Source: Massilia eurypsychrophila (GTDB lineage: Bacteria > Pseudomonadota > Gammaproteobacteria > Burkholderiales > Burkholderiaceae_D). Taken from it: 64,000 bases of DNA. A program made the translations under genes and the position numbers. Below are positions 49,054 through 57,540 of this stretch, one piece after another; within the stretch, counting starts at the first letter, position 1, and each line of letters begins with the position of its first letter. The DNA is taken from positions 124,001 to 188,000 of the forward strand of contig NZ_PDOC01000008.1 of the NCBI RefSeq assembly GCF_002760655.1, written 5' to 3'. The notes beneath the pieces are model-generated. The model was not told where the DNA came from. It saw only the letters and a list, made by a program, of their open reading frames with translations, and did not search any database.

Positions 49054-50163
49054 ATGACGAGCTGGGTAGAGGCAAGCTATTCCTGCGCCGACGAGCCGCC
49101 CGCATTCCTCGAACCGGAACTCGACCGCCTGTACGGCACCCGGCTGTCATGCCTGCCGCGCTTCAGGCTGCACGGCAGCTGGGACGGTGTGCGCGCCTAC
49201 GTGGCCAGGCGCGCCGGCGTGGCCGAAGCGGTGTTCCTGTACCGCTTCGAGGGCGGCCGCGCGGTGGTGCTCAACGAAGGCATGACAGTTAGCGACGCGA
49301 TCGCCAACCGCTTCGCCAGCTACCTGTTTCGCAACCACGACGGCGTGTCGCTCGTCGCGTTTCACTTTGTCGAAACCGGCGCAAGGCAGTTCGCCTTTCC
49401 GTCCGTGCGCGCCGCCTGTGGCGAAGACACCGTGCTGGCACTGCCGGCCAGCGTGGCCGCCTACCGCGCGGGCCTGGCCCCAAGCATCCAACGCAGCCTG
49501 GACCATCGTCTGCACCGCATCGAGCGCGCCCTGCCCGGCTTTACCTTCACCGTGCTGGAAAAGCAGGACGTGCCGGTGCGCCAGGTGCGCGCACTGATCC
49601 GCCTGCACCGGCTCAACATGGCGGCCAAGGGCATGGCGGCGCGCATCGACGACGAGGAGGAACAGCGCATCATTGCGTACGTCGCGCTGTGCGGCTTCGT
49701 GTCGATCGCATCGAGCAACGGCAAGGTCTGCGCCGGCGCCATCACGTACCGGCTGGGCAGCAATTTCACGACGCGCATCCTGGCGCACGACCCGGCCCAT
49801 GCCGGCCTGCGGCTCGGTTTTTCCTGCGCCTACCTGACGATCTGCGAATGCATCGCCGCCGGCAACAGCCGCTACTTCCACTTCGGCTGGGGGCAGCGCG
49901 ACTACAAGCGCCAGCTCGGCGGCCGCGAGCGCGCCCTGGTCCACCTGTCGCTGTTCCGCTCGCGCCTGCACGTCGCGCGCAACGCCGGCGCCGCCCTCGG
50001 CCCATTGCTCGGCGGCTGCGTCTTTCATCTGCGCCGCTCGCTGCTGCTGGCGTCGCATCACGACGGCTGGCTGGTCGCGCGCCTGGCCGATGCGCTGATT
50101 GCCGTCGGACGCCGGTTGCGCACCTTGCGCAAGCGTGCGCCCGCGCGCCGCGGCCTGCCTTGA
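49054..50163 (+). CDS. CelD-like GNAT acetyltransferase
   Basis: A 369-residue protein of the Acetyltransf_6 (CelD/BcsL, FemAB-like) group found in exopolysaccharide clusters. The GNAT core lies at about residues 175-310: RQVRALIRLHRLNMAAKGMA (near 178), GKVCAGAITYRLG (near 230), and the family end motif YFHFGWGQRDYKRQLGG near 275-291. A start at 49021 is possible and adds 11 residues; I prefer 49054 with GGGAAG upstream. It probably acetylates a sugar or lipid in a surface glycan (inference). Confidence 0.75.
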   Translation: MTSWVEASYSCADEPPAFLEPELDRLYGTRLSCLPRFRLHGSWDGVRAYVARRAGVAEAVFLYRFEGGRAVVLNEGMTVSDAIANRFASYLFRNHDGVSLVAFHFVETGARQFAFPSVRAACGEDTVLALPASVAAYRAGLAPSIQRSLDHRLHRIERALPGFTFTVLEKQDVPVRQVRALIRLHRLNMAAKGMAARIDDEEEQRIIAYVALCGFVSIASSNGKVCAGAITYRLGSNFTTRILAHDPAHAGLRLGFSCAYLTICECIAAGNSRYFHFGWGQRDYKRQLGGRERALVHLSLFRSRLHVARNAGAALGPLLGGCVFHLRRSLLLASHHDGWLVARLADALIAVGRRLRTLRKRAPARRGLP

Positions 50164-50185
50164 TGTGAGGCTCCACGCCGGCGCG

Positions 50186-52456
50186 TCAGCCGCTGTACTC
50201 AAGCCGTTCGAGGTTGCCGTAGCCGTATTTGTAGCCGTAGCCGGACAGGCGCGGCTGGACGTCGTTGAAGACGATGCCGAACGGCGCCACGCCGGCCTGG
50301 TTCAGGCGCTTGATCGATTCGGTAATCTCGCGCTCGGTCGAGACGCCGGCGCGCGCCACCAGGAACACCGCGCCGGCGTGGCTGCCGAGCACCAGGGCGT
50401 CGGCCAGCGCCAGGATCGGCGGCGAATCGACCAGCACCACGTCGTACTGTGCGCTCACCGACGCCAGCAGCGCGCCGACGCCGGCGTGCATGAAGACGTC
50501 CGGGTTGCCGGCCGGCGGGCAGCCGGTCGGGATGAAGTCGAGGTTGGCCAGCACATCGTGGCGGATCGCCTGGCTGATCGGCAAGGCGCCGCCGACCGCT
50601 TCGCACAGGCCGCGCTCGCGGGTGGCGCCGAAGTACTGGTGCAGGCGGCCATTGCGCACATCGGCGTCGATCAGCAGCACCCGTTTGCCGCCGGCGGCCA
50701 TGACGGCGGCAAAGTTGGCCGACACGAACGACTTGCCCAGGCTCGACGTCGGCCCGGCGAACATGATGACGTTGCTGTCGAACTGCGGCATCGAGAACTG
50801 CAGCGACGCGCGAAAGCTGCGCAGCGCTTCGACGGCGCCATCGGTGGGCCGCTCCAGCGCCAGCAGCAGCTGGCGGCCGTTGACGGCGCCGCGTTTGTTG
50901 AGCTTGGCCTGGGCGTCGCTGTGCGGAATGCTGGCAAATACCACGCGCGAGCCGAGCAGCTGCTCGATGCGCACGGGATCGTCGACTCCGCCACCGAGGT
51001 GGCGCCGCAGGACCGCCGCCGCCACGCCGAGCAGCAAGCCGGCGGCCAGGCCGGTGAGCACGATCAGCGCGCGCTGGGGGCGCACCGGCTCGTCGACGAC
51101 CATCGGCGCGTCGACCATCCGCACATTGCTCGCCTTGCCCACCGAAACGATGCGCAGCTGCTGCGCCGTGTTCGCCAATGCCGTGTACAAGTCAGTATTG
51201 ACCTTGACCTCGCGGCGCAGGCGCACCGCGTCTTGTTCCAGCAGCGGCAAGGTCTTGATGTGGCGGGCGACGTCGGCCAGTTCGCGGTCGACTTCGCCAA
51301 GCTGTCCGCTGACGGCCGCCACCACCGGATGGCGCGCCGTGAAGCGGGTCAGCAGCTCGGTTCGTTTTTGCAGCAGCTCGGAGCGGCGCGCCTTGGCGGC
51401 GGCCGCCTGCTGCAGGCTCAGCTTCGCTTCCTCGGCGAAGTCGACGCTGCCGTTGGCCTTGCGAAAGGCGTTGTACTCGCCCTCGGCCTGTTCGACGCGC
51501 GCCTTCAGCTTGGGCAGCTGCTGGTCGAGGAAGGCGAGCGACTGGTCCGCCTCTTCGCTCTTGCGCGCCACGTTCTGGCGCATGTACTGGCGGCCGATTT
51601 CGAGCAGCAGCTCGTTGACCAGCTCGGCGCTGCCGCCCTCGAGCCTGACGACGATCACGCTGGACTGTTTGCCCTGCTCGGCGATAGCGAGGGAGCGCTG
51701 CAGCTGGCGGATGCTCGACATGGCCGAGTTGCGGGTCAGATTGAAGCGGGCGCCGGGCAGGCCGTCGAGGCGCGCCACCAAGAGTTCGAGCGGCCCTTCC
51801 GGCGCGGCGGCGCGGATCGCCGTGCCGACCTTGCCGTAGACGACGATGTTGCTGACCGCGTCGTACAGGCTGAAGCGTTCTTCGCCGAGGCTGGTGACGA
51901 CGAACTTGCGCCGGTACATGGCCGGCGGAACGTTGAACCACGGCACCTCGATCCGTTCGGCGCCCCATACCTTGCCGCCGATGCCGAACAAGCCTGGCTG
52001 CGACAACTGCCCCGGGCGCAGGTCGGCCAGCATGCGCCCGACCAGCGGAAAGTGGTCCGGCGCGGCCTCGATGTACAGCTTGAGGCGCTCGACGGCCGAG
52101 CCGACCACGGTGCGCGAGCGCAGCAGCTCCATCTCGGCGGTTGCCGCCTTTTTGGTCTCGAACATGGCCGCCGCCTCGGTCAGCGCGTTTTTTGCCGCCG
52201 CCGGCGTCGCTTCCTCCACATGGATCAGCATGCTCGCTTCGTACACCGGCCGCGCCAGCAGCGCGTAGGCGCCGGCGGCGAACGTGACCGCCAGCGTGAT
52301 GGCGACGATCAGGCGCAAGTGGTCGCGCAGCAGTTGCAGCCAGCTGGCCAGTTCGGGCTCGTCGTCCTCCGGCACGGGTGGCGGCATGGCGATGTGCCGG
52401 CTGATGGCGCGGCGCCGCGGCAGGCGCATGCGGTAGGAATCGGTCTGGCTTGTCAT
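50186..52456 (-). CDS. Polysaccharide co-polymerase / BY-family tyrosine autokinase
   Basis: A 756-residue Wzc/ExoP-type protein controlling exopolysaccharide chain length and export. The N-terminal cytoplasmic tail is followed by TM1 near residues 50-70, a Wzz domain, a long coiled-coil and GNVR region (about 280-440), TM2 near 475-495, then the kinase: Walker A GPTSSLGKSFVSANFAAV near 575, Walker A' RVLLIDADVRNG near 603, Walker B VVLVDSPPILALA near 684. The tail GYGYKYGYGNLERLEY is Tyr-rich, as in autophosphorylating BY-kinases. A convergent GT2/acetyltransferase pair lies next to it. No polymerase or flippase gene is in the window. Confidence 0.93.
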   Translation of the reverse strand: MTSQTDSYRMRLPRRRAISRHIAMPPPVPEDDEPELASWLQLLRDHLRLIVAITLAVTFAAGAYALLARPVYEASMLIHVEEATPAAAKNALTEAAAMFETKKAATAEMELLRSRTVVGSAVERLKLYIEAAPDHFPLVGRMLADLRPGQLSQPGLFGIGGKVWGAERIEVPWFNVPPAMYRRKFVVTSLGEERFSLYDAVSNIVVYGKVGTAIRAAAPEGPLELLVARLDGLPGARFNLTRNSAMSSIRQLQRSLAIAEQGKQSSVIVVRLEGGSAELVNELLLEIGRQYMRQNVARKSEEADQSLAFLDQQLPKLKARVEQAEGEYNAFRKANGSVDFAEEAKLSLQQAAAAKARRSELLQKRTELLTRFTARHPVVAAVSGQLGEVDRELADVARHIKTLPLLEQDAVRLRREVKVNTDLYTALANTAQQLRIVSVGKASNVRMVDAPMVVDEPVRPQRALIVLTGLAAGLLLGVAAAVLRRHLGGGVDDPVRIEQLLGSRVVFASIPHSDAQAKLNKRGAVNGRQLLLALERPTDGAVEALRSFRASLQFSMPQFDSNVIMFAGPTSSLGKSFVSANFAAVMAAGGKRVLLIDADVRNGRLHQYFGATRERGLCEAVGGALPISQAIRHDVLANLDFIPTGCPPAGNPDVFMHAGVGALLASVSAQYDVVLVDSPPILALADALVLGSHAGAVFLVARAGVSTEREITESIKRLNQAGVAPFGIVFNDVQPRLSGYGYKYGYGNLERLEYSG

Positions 52457-52605
52457 GGTCGAGCTCGCAACGGTGGGGGCGCGACAGCGCCACATGCCCA
52501 CGCTAAGGGAGCAGGCCCAACCCCGTTTGTGCTGAGTCAATCGGGCGCGCCCGGTTGAGCGATTAGCGCGTTTGCGCCGCCCCGTGGTTGCGGCGTGCGC
52601 GGCCC

Positions 52606-53343
52606 TTATGCGCCGCTGTTGCGCAGGTCGTCGACCGGCGAATTGCCGAAGCGATCGGCGAGCAGGTAGTCGACCAGCGCGGCGGCGCAGCGGGCCGGCG
52701 CGGCCAGCTCGCCGTTGCGCTTGAGTTCGTCGAAACGCTGGCGCAGCGGGAACCGTTCGAGCGCGGTGGCGCGGATTTCGGCTTGCATGCCGGTGTCGAT
52801 GACGCCTGGCGCCAGGCTGCAGATGCGCAGCTTGCGATTCTGGTCGAGCGCCACCGCGCGCGCGTGCTGGTCGAGCGCGGCCTTGGTGGTGCAGTAGACG
52901 CTCCAGCCCGGATAGGCGCTGCGGCCGGCGCCGCTCGACACGTGCAGGATGCGGCAGGCCGCGCGCGGCGCGCAGGCGCCAGCGACGGCGGCAGCGAGCA
53001 TCATCGGCGCGGCGACGTTGACGGCGATGGCGCGCGCGACGACGCCGGCGTCCTGCAGCGCCAGCGGGCCAACCGGCTGCACGGTGCCGGCATTATTGAT
53101 CAGCAGGACAGTGTCGCAACCGGCCAGCGACGCCGCCAGCGCCGGGCCGGCCAGCCAGGCGCCGAGGGCGGCGCTGTCGGCCAGGTCGAGTTCGGTTTGC
53201 TGCAACAGGTCGGGATAGCGCGCCGCCAGTTGCGCCGCCGCGCCGCGCGCGATGCCGTGCACGGCGACGCCGCGCGCCAGCAGGTCGGCGGCGATGGCGG
53301 CGCCGAGACCCTTGCTGTGGCCGGTAAGGATCGCCTTCATCAT
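52606..53343 (-). CDS. Short-chain dehydrogenase/reductase
   Basis: A 245-residue NAD(P)-dependent oxidoreductase of the classical SDR fold. The cofactor motif is AILTGHSKGLGAAIA (residues 4-18), NNAG lies near 83, the catalytic Ser is in HVSSGAG near 137 and the YxxxK in YCTTKAALD near 153. Sequence details (TGHSKGLG, VIDTGMQ) recall benzil/sepiapterin reductase-like SDRs. The substrate is unknown. Confidence 0.87.
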   Translation of the reverse strand: MMKAILTGHSKGLGAAIAADLLARGVAVHGIARGAAAQLAARYPDLLQQTELDLADSAALGAWLAGPALAASLAGCDTVLLINNAGTVQPVGPLALQDAGVVARAIAVNVAAPMMLAAAVAGACAPRAACRILHVSSGAGRSAYPGWSVYCTTKAALDQHARAVALDQNRKLRICSLAPGVIDTGMQAEIRATALERFPLRQRFDELKRNGELAAPARCAAALVDYLLADRFGNSPVDDLRNSGA

Positions 53344-53397
53344 GGTGGATTTTCCGGTGGTGAGTGAGCGTCAAGTCTACCCCGGAATGCGTGCCGC

Positions 53398-53793
53398 TTA
53401 CTGCGCCGGGATCGGCCGGTAGCGGTTGAACATGTCGCGCGCGATGCGCCAGGCGCCGTCGATCTTGCGCCAGGCGATGAAGTAGCGGCCGTCGTCGATG
53501 CATTCGCGCTCACCGTTGGGCAGTGCGGCGAACAACTCGTAGCGCCCCACTTCGAGCGCCTGCTGGTCGTCGCCGTCCGCTTCCTGGGTGGTAAAGCGCG
53601 CCTCGACGATGCCCTGTTCGATGGCGCCGCCGAAGAACTGGCCGATCGCGGCGCGGCCGTGAAAGGTCGGCAAGCCGTCCGGCATCAGGCAGGCGTCGTC
53701 GGTGTAGAGTGCCGCAGCGCGCATCGCATCGCCGGCGCCGAAGGCGGCGGCCAGGCCGTTTTGCGCGCTTTGCAACTCATCTTTCAGGCTCAT
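53398..53793 (-). CDS. SnoaL/DUF4440-like NTF2-fold protein
   Basis: A 131-residue NTF2-like protein: N-terminal helix then AGDAMRAAALYTDDACLMPD near residues 19-38, FHGRAAIGQFFGGAIEQGI, and a C-terminal ISL strand pattern IAWRKIDGAWRIARDMFNR. Members are isomerases, cyclases or stress proteins; no function can be assigned. It lies 54 bp upstream of the SDR gene on the same strand. Confidence 0.82.
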   Translation of the reverse strand: MSLKDELQSAQNGLAAAFGAGDAMRAAALYTDDACLMPDGLPTFHGRAAIGQFFGGAIEQGIVEARFTTQEADGDDQQALEVGRYELFAALPNGERECIDDGRYFIAWRKIDGAWRIARDMFNRYRPIPAQ

Positions 53794-53954
53794 GGAATTC
53801 CCTCGTCAAAAAAGGTCAATCGTTTGGTCCGTCACAGCGTTGCCGATACTACACTAATTTTATTCTTGGCAACATTTATTTCGAGCCGCATTGGCGTGGA
53901 ATTCACGCGCCGCGCAACGGTCTAACGCCAAGTTGGCTGACGCGAAGGGAGCAA

Positions 53955-54341
53955 ATGATGACCATGACCAAACTCGAGAAATCAACCTGGCAGGCGTATT
54001 TCGACAATGTGTCGAAAATCCTCGGCGGCAAGGAGGCCGAAGTCGAGATTTCGTCGCTGAACATCGGCAACCAGATCGAAGCGGAGTGGCTGCCGCTGAT
54101 GGGCCTGGTGTACGACCCGAAAAGCGATGTCGTCGAGGTCCTGATGGAAGGGCTCGACCACCTGATCCACAAGCCGAGCGAGATCTACATCGATCACGAC
54201 GCGGTCCGGCTGGTCAGCCTGGAAGTGATCGACGGCGACGGCGTGCGCCAGATCATCAGGCTGCGCGATCCGCTGATGCTGCCGTACTCGGGCGCGATGG
54301 GCGGCGCCCAAGCGAGCGGCGCCGGCAACGCGCCGCCCTGA
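53955..54341 (+). CDS. DUF5335-type protein
   Basis: A 128-residue acidic soluble protein: LEKSTWQAYFDNVSKILGGK, EVEISSLNIGNQIEAEWLPL, GLVYDPKSDVVEVLMEGLDH near 49-68, then IRLRDPLMLP. This fits DUF5335, a family of unknown function. A GGGAGC ribosome-binding site precedes tandem ATGs. It converges with the metallophosphoesterase gene, 11 bp away. Confidence 0.78.
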   Translation: MMTMTKLEKSTWQAYFDNVSKILGGKEAEVEISSLNIGNQIEAEWLPLMGLVYDPKSDVVEVLMEGLDHLIHKPSEIYIDHDAVRLVSLEVIDGDGVRQIIRLRDPLMLPYSGAMGGAQASGAGNAPP

Positions 54342-54352
54342 CCTGCACCTGG

Positions 54353-55186
54353 TTAAACGTCGATGACCAGATTGGGGCGGAACGCTTCCTGCTCGCCTTT
54401 GCTCGAATAGCCGAGCGGGTTGGCGACGACCCGGCACGCCCAGGCATTGCCGCCGTTGTCGCCTTTGACAACATAGTCGTTCATGCAGTGCAGGTGGCCG
54501 TGCATCCAGACCTTGACGAAGGGCAGCAGGTCGTCGAGCGCGTTGCAAAATCCCGCCGTGCCGGCCGTAAGGCCGTAACGCGGGTCCGCGCTCAGCAAGC
54601 TGGGGGCGAAATGGGTCACCGCCACGGTGGCGCCGTCGAACGGCGCCGACAGCGCTTCGCGCAGCCAGGCCCGGCATTCCAGCGACATCGCGCGCAGCCC
54701 TTCGGCCAGCACCTGCTCGCCGTCCTTCAAGGTGGTGTTCTTGGACAGATAATAGTTAGCGGCGCGAAAGGCCTTCGTCAGCGTCTGCATCTGTTTGGTC
54801 ATGCTGGCGTCGCGGTCGACCAGCGCCTCGAAATCGGTCCACAGCGTGGTGCCGACGAAACGCACGCCGTCGTGCACGACGACTTCGCGGTCGAGCCAGG
54901 TGATGCCGAGGCGCTCGCAGGTGGCGCGCAGGCGGGCGTAGGTGGCGTCGAAGTCGAGCGCGTCGAATTCGTGGTTGCCGGGAACGTACATCACCTTGGC
55001 GTCGCCAGCGCCCGGGCGCAGCGGCGAAAAGCGTTCGAGGCCGAAGTCGTCCGACTTCAGGCGCGAGCCGGCCTGGTAGGAGCCGATGTCGCCAGCCAGC
55101 ACGATGACGTCGACGCCGGCGGCGACATGGGGCTGAAAGTCCGGGTAACGTTCGAGGTGGAGATCCGAGAAAAGCTGTATGCGCAT
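54353..55186 (-). CDS. Calcineurin-like metallophosphoesterase (cytosolic)
   Basis: A 277-residue dimetal phosphoesterase. Motifs in order: DLHLERY near residues 8-14, VLAGDIGSY near 29-37, PGNHEFDALD near 69-78, VTHFAPSLL near 190, and MHGHLHCMND near 229-238. No signal peptide or membrane helix. The substrate is unknown. Confidence 0.9.
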   Translation of the reverse strand: MRIQLFSDLHLERYPDFQPHVAAGVDVIVLAGDIGSYQAGSRLKSDDFGLERFSPLRPGAGDAKVMYVPGNHEFDALDFDATYARLRATCERLGITWLDREVVVHDGVRFVGTTLWTDFEALVDRDASMTKQMQTLTKAFRAANYYLSKNTTLKDGEQVLAEGLRAMSLECRAWLREALSAPFDGATVAVTHFAPSLLSADPRYGLTAGTAGFCNALDDLLPFVKVWMHGHLHCMNDYVVKGDNGGNAWACRVVANPLGYSSKGEQEAFRPNLVIDV

Positions 55187-55240
55187 CGACGCAGTATATA
55201 AGAGTTAGCCCGAAGAGTTAGCCGCAGGGGCCTGGCCGCA

Positions 55241-55327
55241 GGGGTCTGACCCGGTTTTAGGGTCAGACCCCGGAGTCCTCGGCGCTTGCGAATCCGGGGT
55301 CCGACCCCAACGCCGGGTCAGACCCCT
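55241..55327. repeat. Cluster of GGGGTCAGACCCC-type palindromes before purT
   Basis: An inverted pair GGGGTCTGACCC (55241-55252) and GGGTCAGACCCC (55260-55271), then GGGGTCCGACCCC (55296-55308) and GGGTCAGACCCCT (55315-55327). It shares its core with the repeats at 25935 and 37818. It lies between the metallophosphoesterase and purT start codons, where it could affect both promoters. Confidence 0.8.
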
Positions 55328-55417
55328 GCTGCCGGTTTTCTGCAAGCGGCCGGGCTCTTTGCTATAGTCTCAGGTCTGCTGGCCACCCCGGCGCCGGCCG
55401 CTCAACACTCAAAACCC

Positions 55418-56632
55418 ATGACCACTTCCCGCACGCTCGGTACCCCGCTGTCCCCTTCCGCCACCAAAGTCATGCTGCTCGGCTCCGGTGAACTCGGCAA
55501 GGAGGTCATCATCTCGCTGCAGCGGCTCGGCGTCGAAGTCATCGCCGTCGACCGCTATCCGAACGCACCGGGGCACCAGGTGGCGCACCGCGCGCATGTC
55601 ATCGACATGACCGACGGCGCCGCCCTGGCTGCGCTGATCGAACTGGAACAGCCGGACCTGGTGGTGCCGGAGATCGAGGCGATCGCCACCGGCATGCTGG
55701 CAGAACTGGAAGCGGCCGGCAAGATCACCTGCATCCCGACCGCGCGCGCGGCGCTGCTGACGATGAACCGCGAAGGCATCCGCCGCCTCGCCGCCGAAGA
55801 ACTGGGACTGGCGACGTCGCCGTATCACTTCGCCAGCAGCCTGGCCGAACTGGAACAGGGCTGCGCCGACGTCGGCTTTCCGTGCGTGATCAAGCCGGTC
55901 ATGTCGTCGTCCGGCAAGGGCCAGTCGAAGGTCGACGGGCCGAGCGAGGTGGCGGCAGCGTGGGCCTACGCCGCAGCCGGCAGCCGGGTCGACGCCGGCC
56001 GCGTCATCGTCGAAGGCTTCATCGACTTCGACTACGAAATCACGCTGCTGACGGTGCGCGCGATCGGCGCCGGCGGCCAGGTCGAAACCCAGTTCTGCGA
56101 GCCGATCGGCCACCTGCAGGTGCACGGCGACTATGTCGAATCGTGGCAGCCTCAGCCAATGCACCCGGCGGCGCTGCAGCGCGCCCGCGACATCGCCGAG
56201 AAGGTCACCGGCAACCTGGGCGGACTCGGTGTGTTCGGCGTGGAACTGTTCGTCAAGGACGACATGGTGTGGTTCTCGGAAGTGAGCCCGCGCCCGCACG
56301 ACACCGGCATGGTGACGATGTCCACCCAGGTGCAGAGCGAATTCGAGATTCACGCCAAGGCAGTGCTGGGTCTGCCGATCACGGTGGCGATGCGCTCGCC
56401 TGGCGCGTCGGCGGTCATTTATGGCCAGCACGACGCCAAGGGCATCGCGTTCGAAGGCGTGGCCGAGGCGCTCAGCGTTCCGGGCACCGACATCCGCCTG
56501 TTCGGCAAGCCGGAATCGTTCACCCGCCGGCGCATGGGCGTGGCGCTGGCAACGGCCGACGATGTCGATACCGCGCGCACGCTCGCCAAGGCAGCGGCGG
56601 CGAAGGTCAAGCCGGTCGTTCCGCAAGCCTGA
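55418..56632 (+). CDS. purT: Formate-dependent phosphoribosylglycinamide formyltransferase
   Basis: ATP-grasp enzyme of purine synthesis that formylates GAR from formate and ATP (the folate-independent route). The 404-residue protein has [20 protein letters not shown] near residues 17-36, [13 protein letters not shown] near 77, the ATP-grasp elements [17 protein letters not shown] near 156-172, and [20 protein letters not shown] followed by RPHDTGMVT near 273-301. The ATG at 55418 gives the family length; the longer upstream frame lies in repeats. Confidence 0.96.
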   Translation: MTTSRTLGTPLSPSATKVMLLGSGELGKEVIISLQRLGVEVIAVDRYPNAPGHQVAHRAHVIDMTDGAALAALIELEQPDLVVPEIEAIATGMLAELEAAGKITCIPTARAALLTMNREGIRRLAAEELGLATSPYHFASSLAELEQGCADVGFPCVIKPVMSSSGKGQSKVDGPSEVAAAWAYAAAGSRVDAGRVIVEGFIDFDYEITLLTVRAIGAGGQVETQFCEPIGHLQVHGDYVESWQPQPMHPAALQRARDIAEKVTGNLGGLGVFGVELFVKDDMVWFSEVSPRPHDTGMVTMSTQVQSEFEIHAKAVLGLPITVAMRSPGASAVIYGQHDAKGIAFEGVAEALSVPGTDIRLFGKPESFTRRRMGVALATADDVDTARTLAKAAAAKVKPVVPQA

Positions 56633-56635
56633 CCG

Positions 56636-57340
56636 TCACTCCTCCTTGTGCGCGCATTCGGCCGCGACCAGGTAGCGGCGCATGCGATTCCACCAATCGG
56701 CAAGGTTCACCGCAGGCTGATCGTCGGCGCCTGATCCTGCCTCGTCGCTCGCGGCCTGGTTCGCCTTGGCCGGCGTGGCTGCGATGGAGCGCGCGCCGGC
56801 GCTGACCGAGGCCAGTCGCCTTCGTCTCGGACGGGTGCGGTCAAGCGCGACGACGCGCATTGCCAGCTCGGTCAACCTGGTTTGAAACAGGCGCATGCCG
56901 GGCGGACGGCCGCGCAAGGCGCGCAGGTCAAAGTAGTTGCGCTCGGCGATCAACTTGACCAGGGGATCGCCGCTGGACGCCGGGCTGTCGTCGAGAATCG
57001 GACAGGTGATGTAGTGCACCGGCAAGATCAGGTCGTTGCGGCCCAGCTCGGACTCTTTGGCGGCGAACCGTTCGAGTTCATGGCGGCACGCGGCGCTGGT
57101 GAAAAAACTCGGCGTGATGATCGGCATGAACAGGGCGCATTCGTCGATTCCAGCGCTGATGCGCCCCCGCCATTCTTGCCCGAACGCGATGTCGGACGTG
57201 TCCTGGAAAATGTCGAACTGCCGGCCCAGCAGCGCGCGCACCTCGCCGCTGAGCAGCTTTCGAAACTTCGTCAGCTGTCCACCGTTGTGCTCGTCATCGA
57301 AACGGGCGTAGCTCATGAAAGCCGCAGAAGACGTGTCCAT
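56636..57340 (-). CDS. Stand-alone TIR-domain protein
   Basis: A 234-residue protein whose first 150 residues form a TIR domain: AAFMSYARFDDEH (box 1), FDIFQDTSDIAFGQEWRGRI near residues 42-61 (box 2 region), and ALFMPIITPSFFTSAACRHE near 69-88. Glu88 in CRHELE sits where the catalytic Glu of NAD-cleaving TIR domains lies (WCxxE pattern). The C-terminal 80 residues are low-complexity and basic then Trp-containing (NLADWWNRMRRYLV). No sensor domain is attached. A TTG start seven codons upstream is possible. It follows the ATP-grasp gene by 200 bp on the same strand. Confidence 0.82.
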   Translation of the reverse strand: MDTSSAAFMSYARFDDEHNGGQLTKFRKLLSGEVRALLGRQFDIFQDTSDIAFGQEWRGRISAGIDECALFMPIITPSFFTSAACRHELERFAAKESELGRNDLILPVHYITCPILDDSPASSGDPLVKLIAERNYFDLRALRGRPPGMRLFQTRLTELAMRVVALDRTRPRRRRLASVSAGARSIAATPAKANQAASDEAGSGADDQPAVNLADWWNRMRRYLVAAECAHKEE

Positions 57341-57540
57341 GCCAAGGATCCCTCCAATCAATGTCGCAACGGTGTTGCACAGCCGTCAGCTCATCGGCGC
57401 AGGCTGCGGGCGCATTAATGATGAGTAACAGTTGGACAAAGCGGACGCGCAAACATTGCGTGCACCGGCGGGCTATATCGTGGGCAAATGATCTTGGTCA
57501 ACAACGCGGGGACCAGCGCCCTGCCCCGCGGCAGGCGTCA

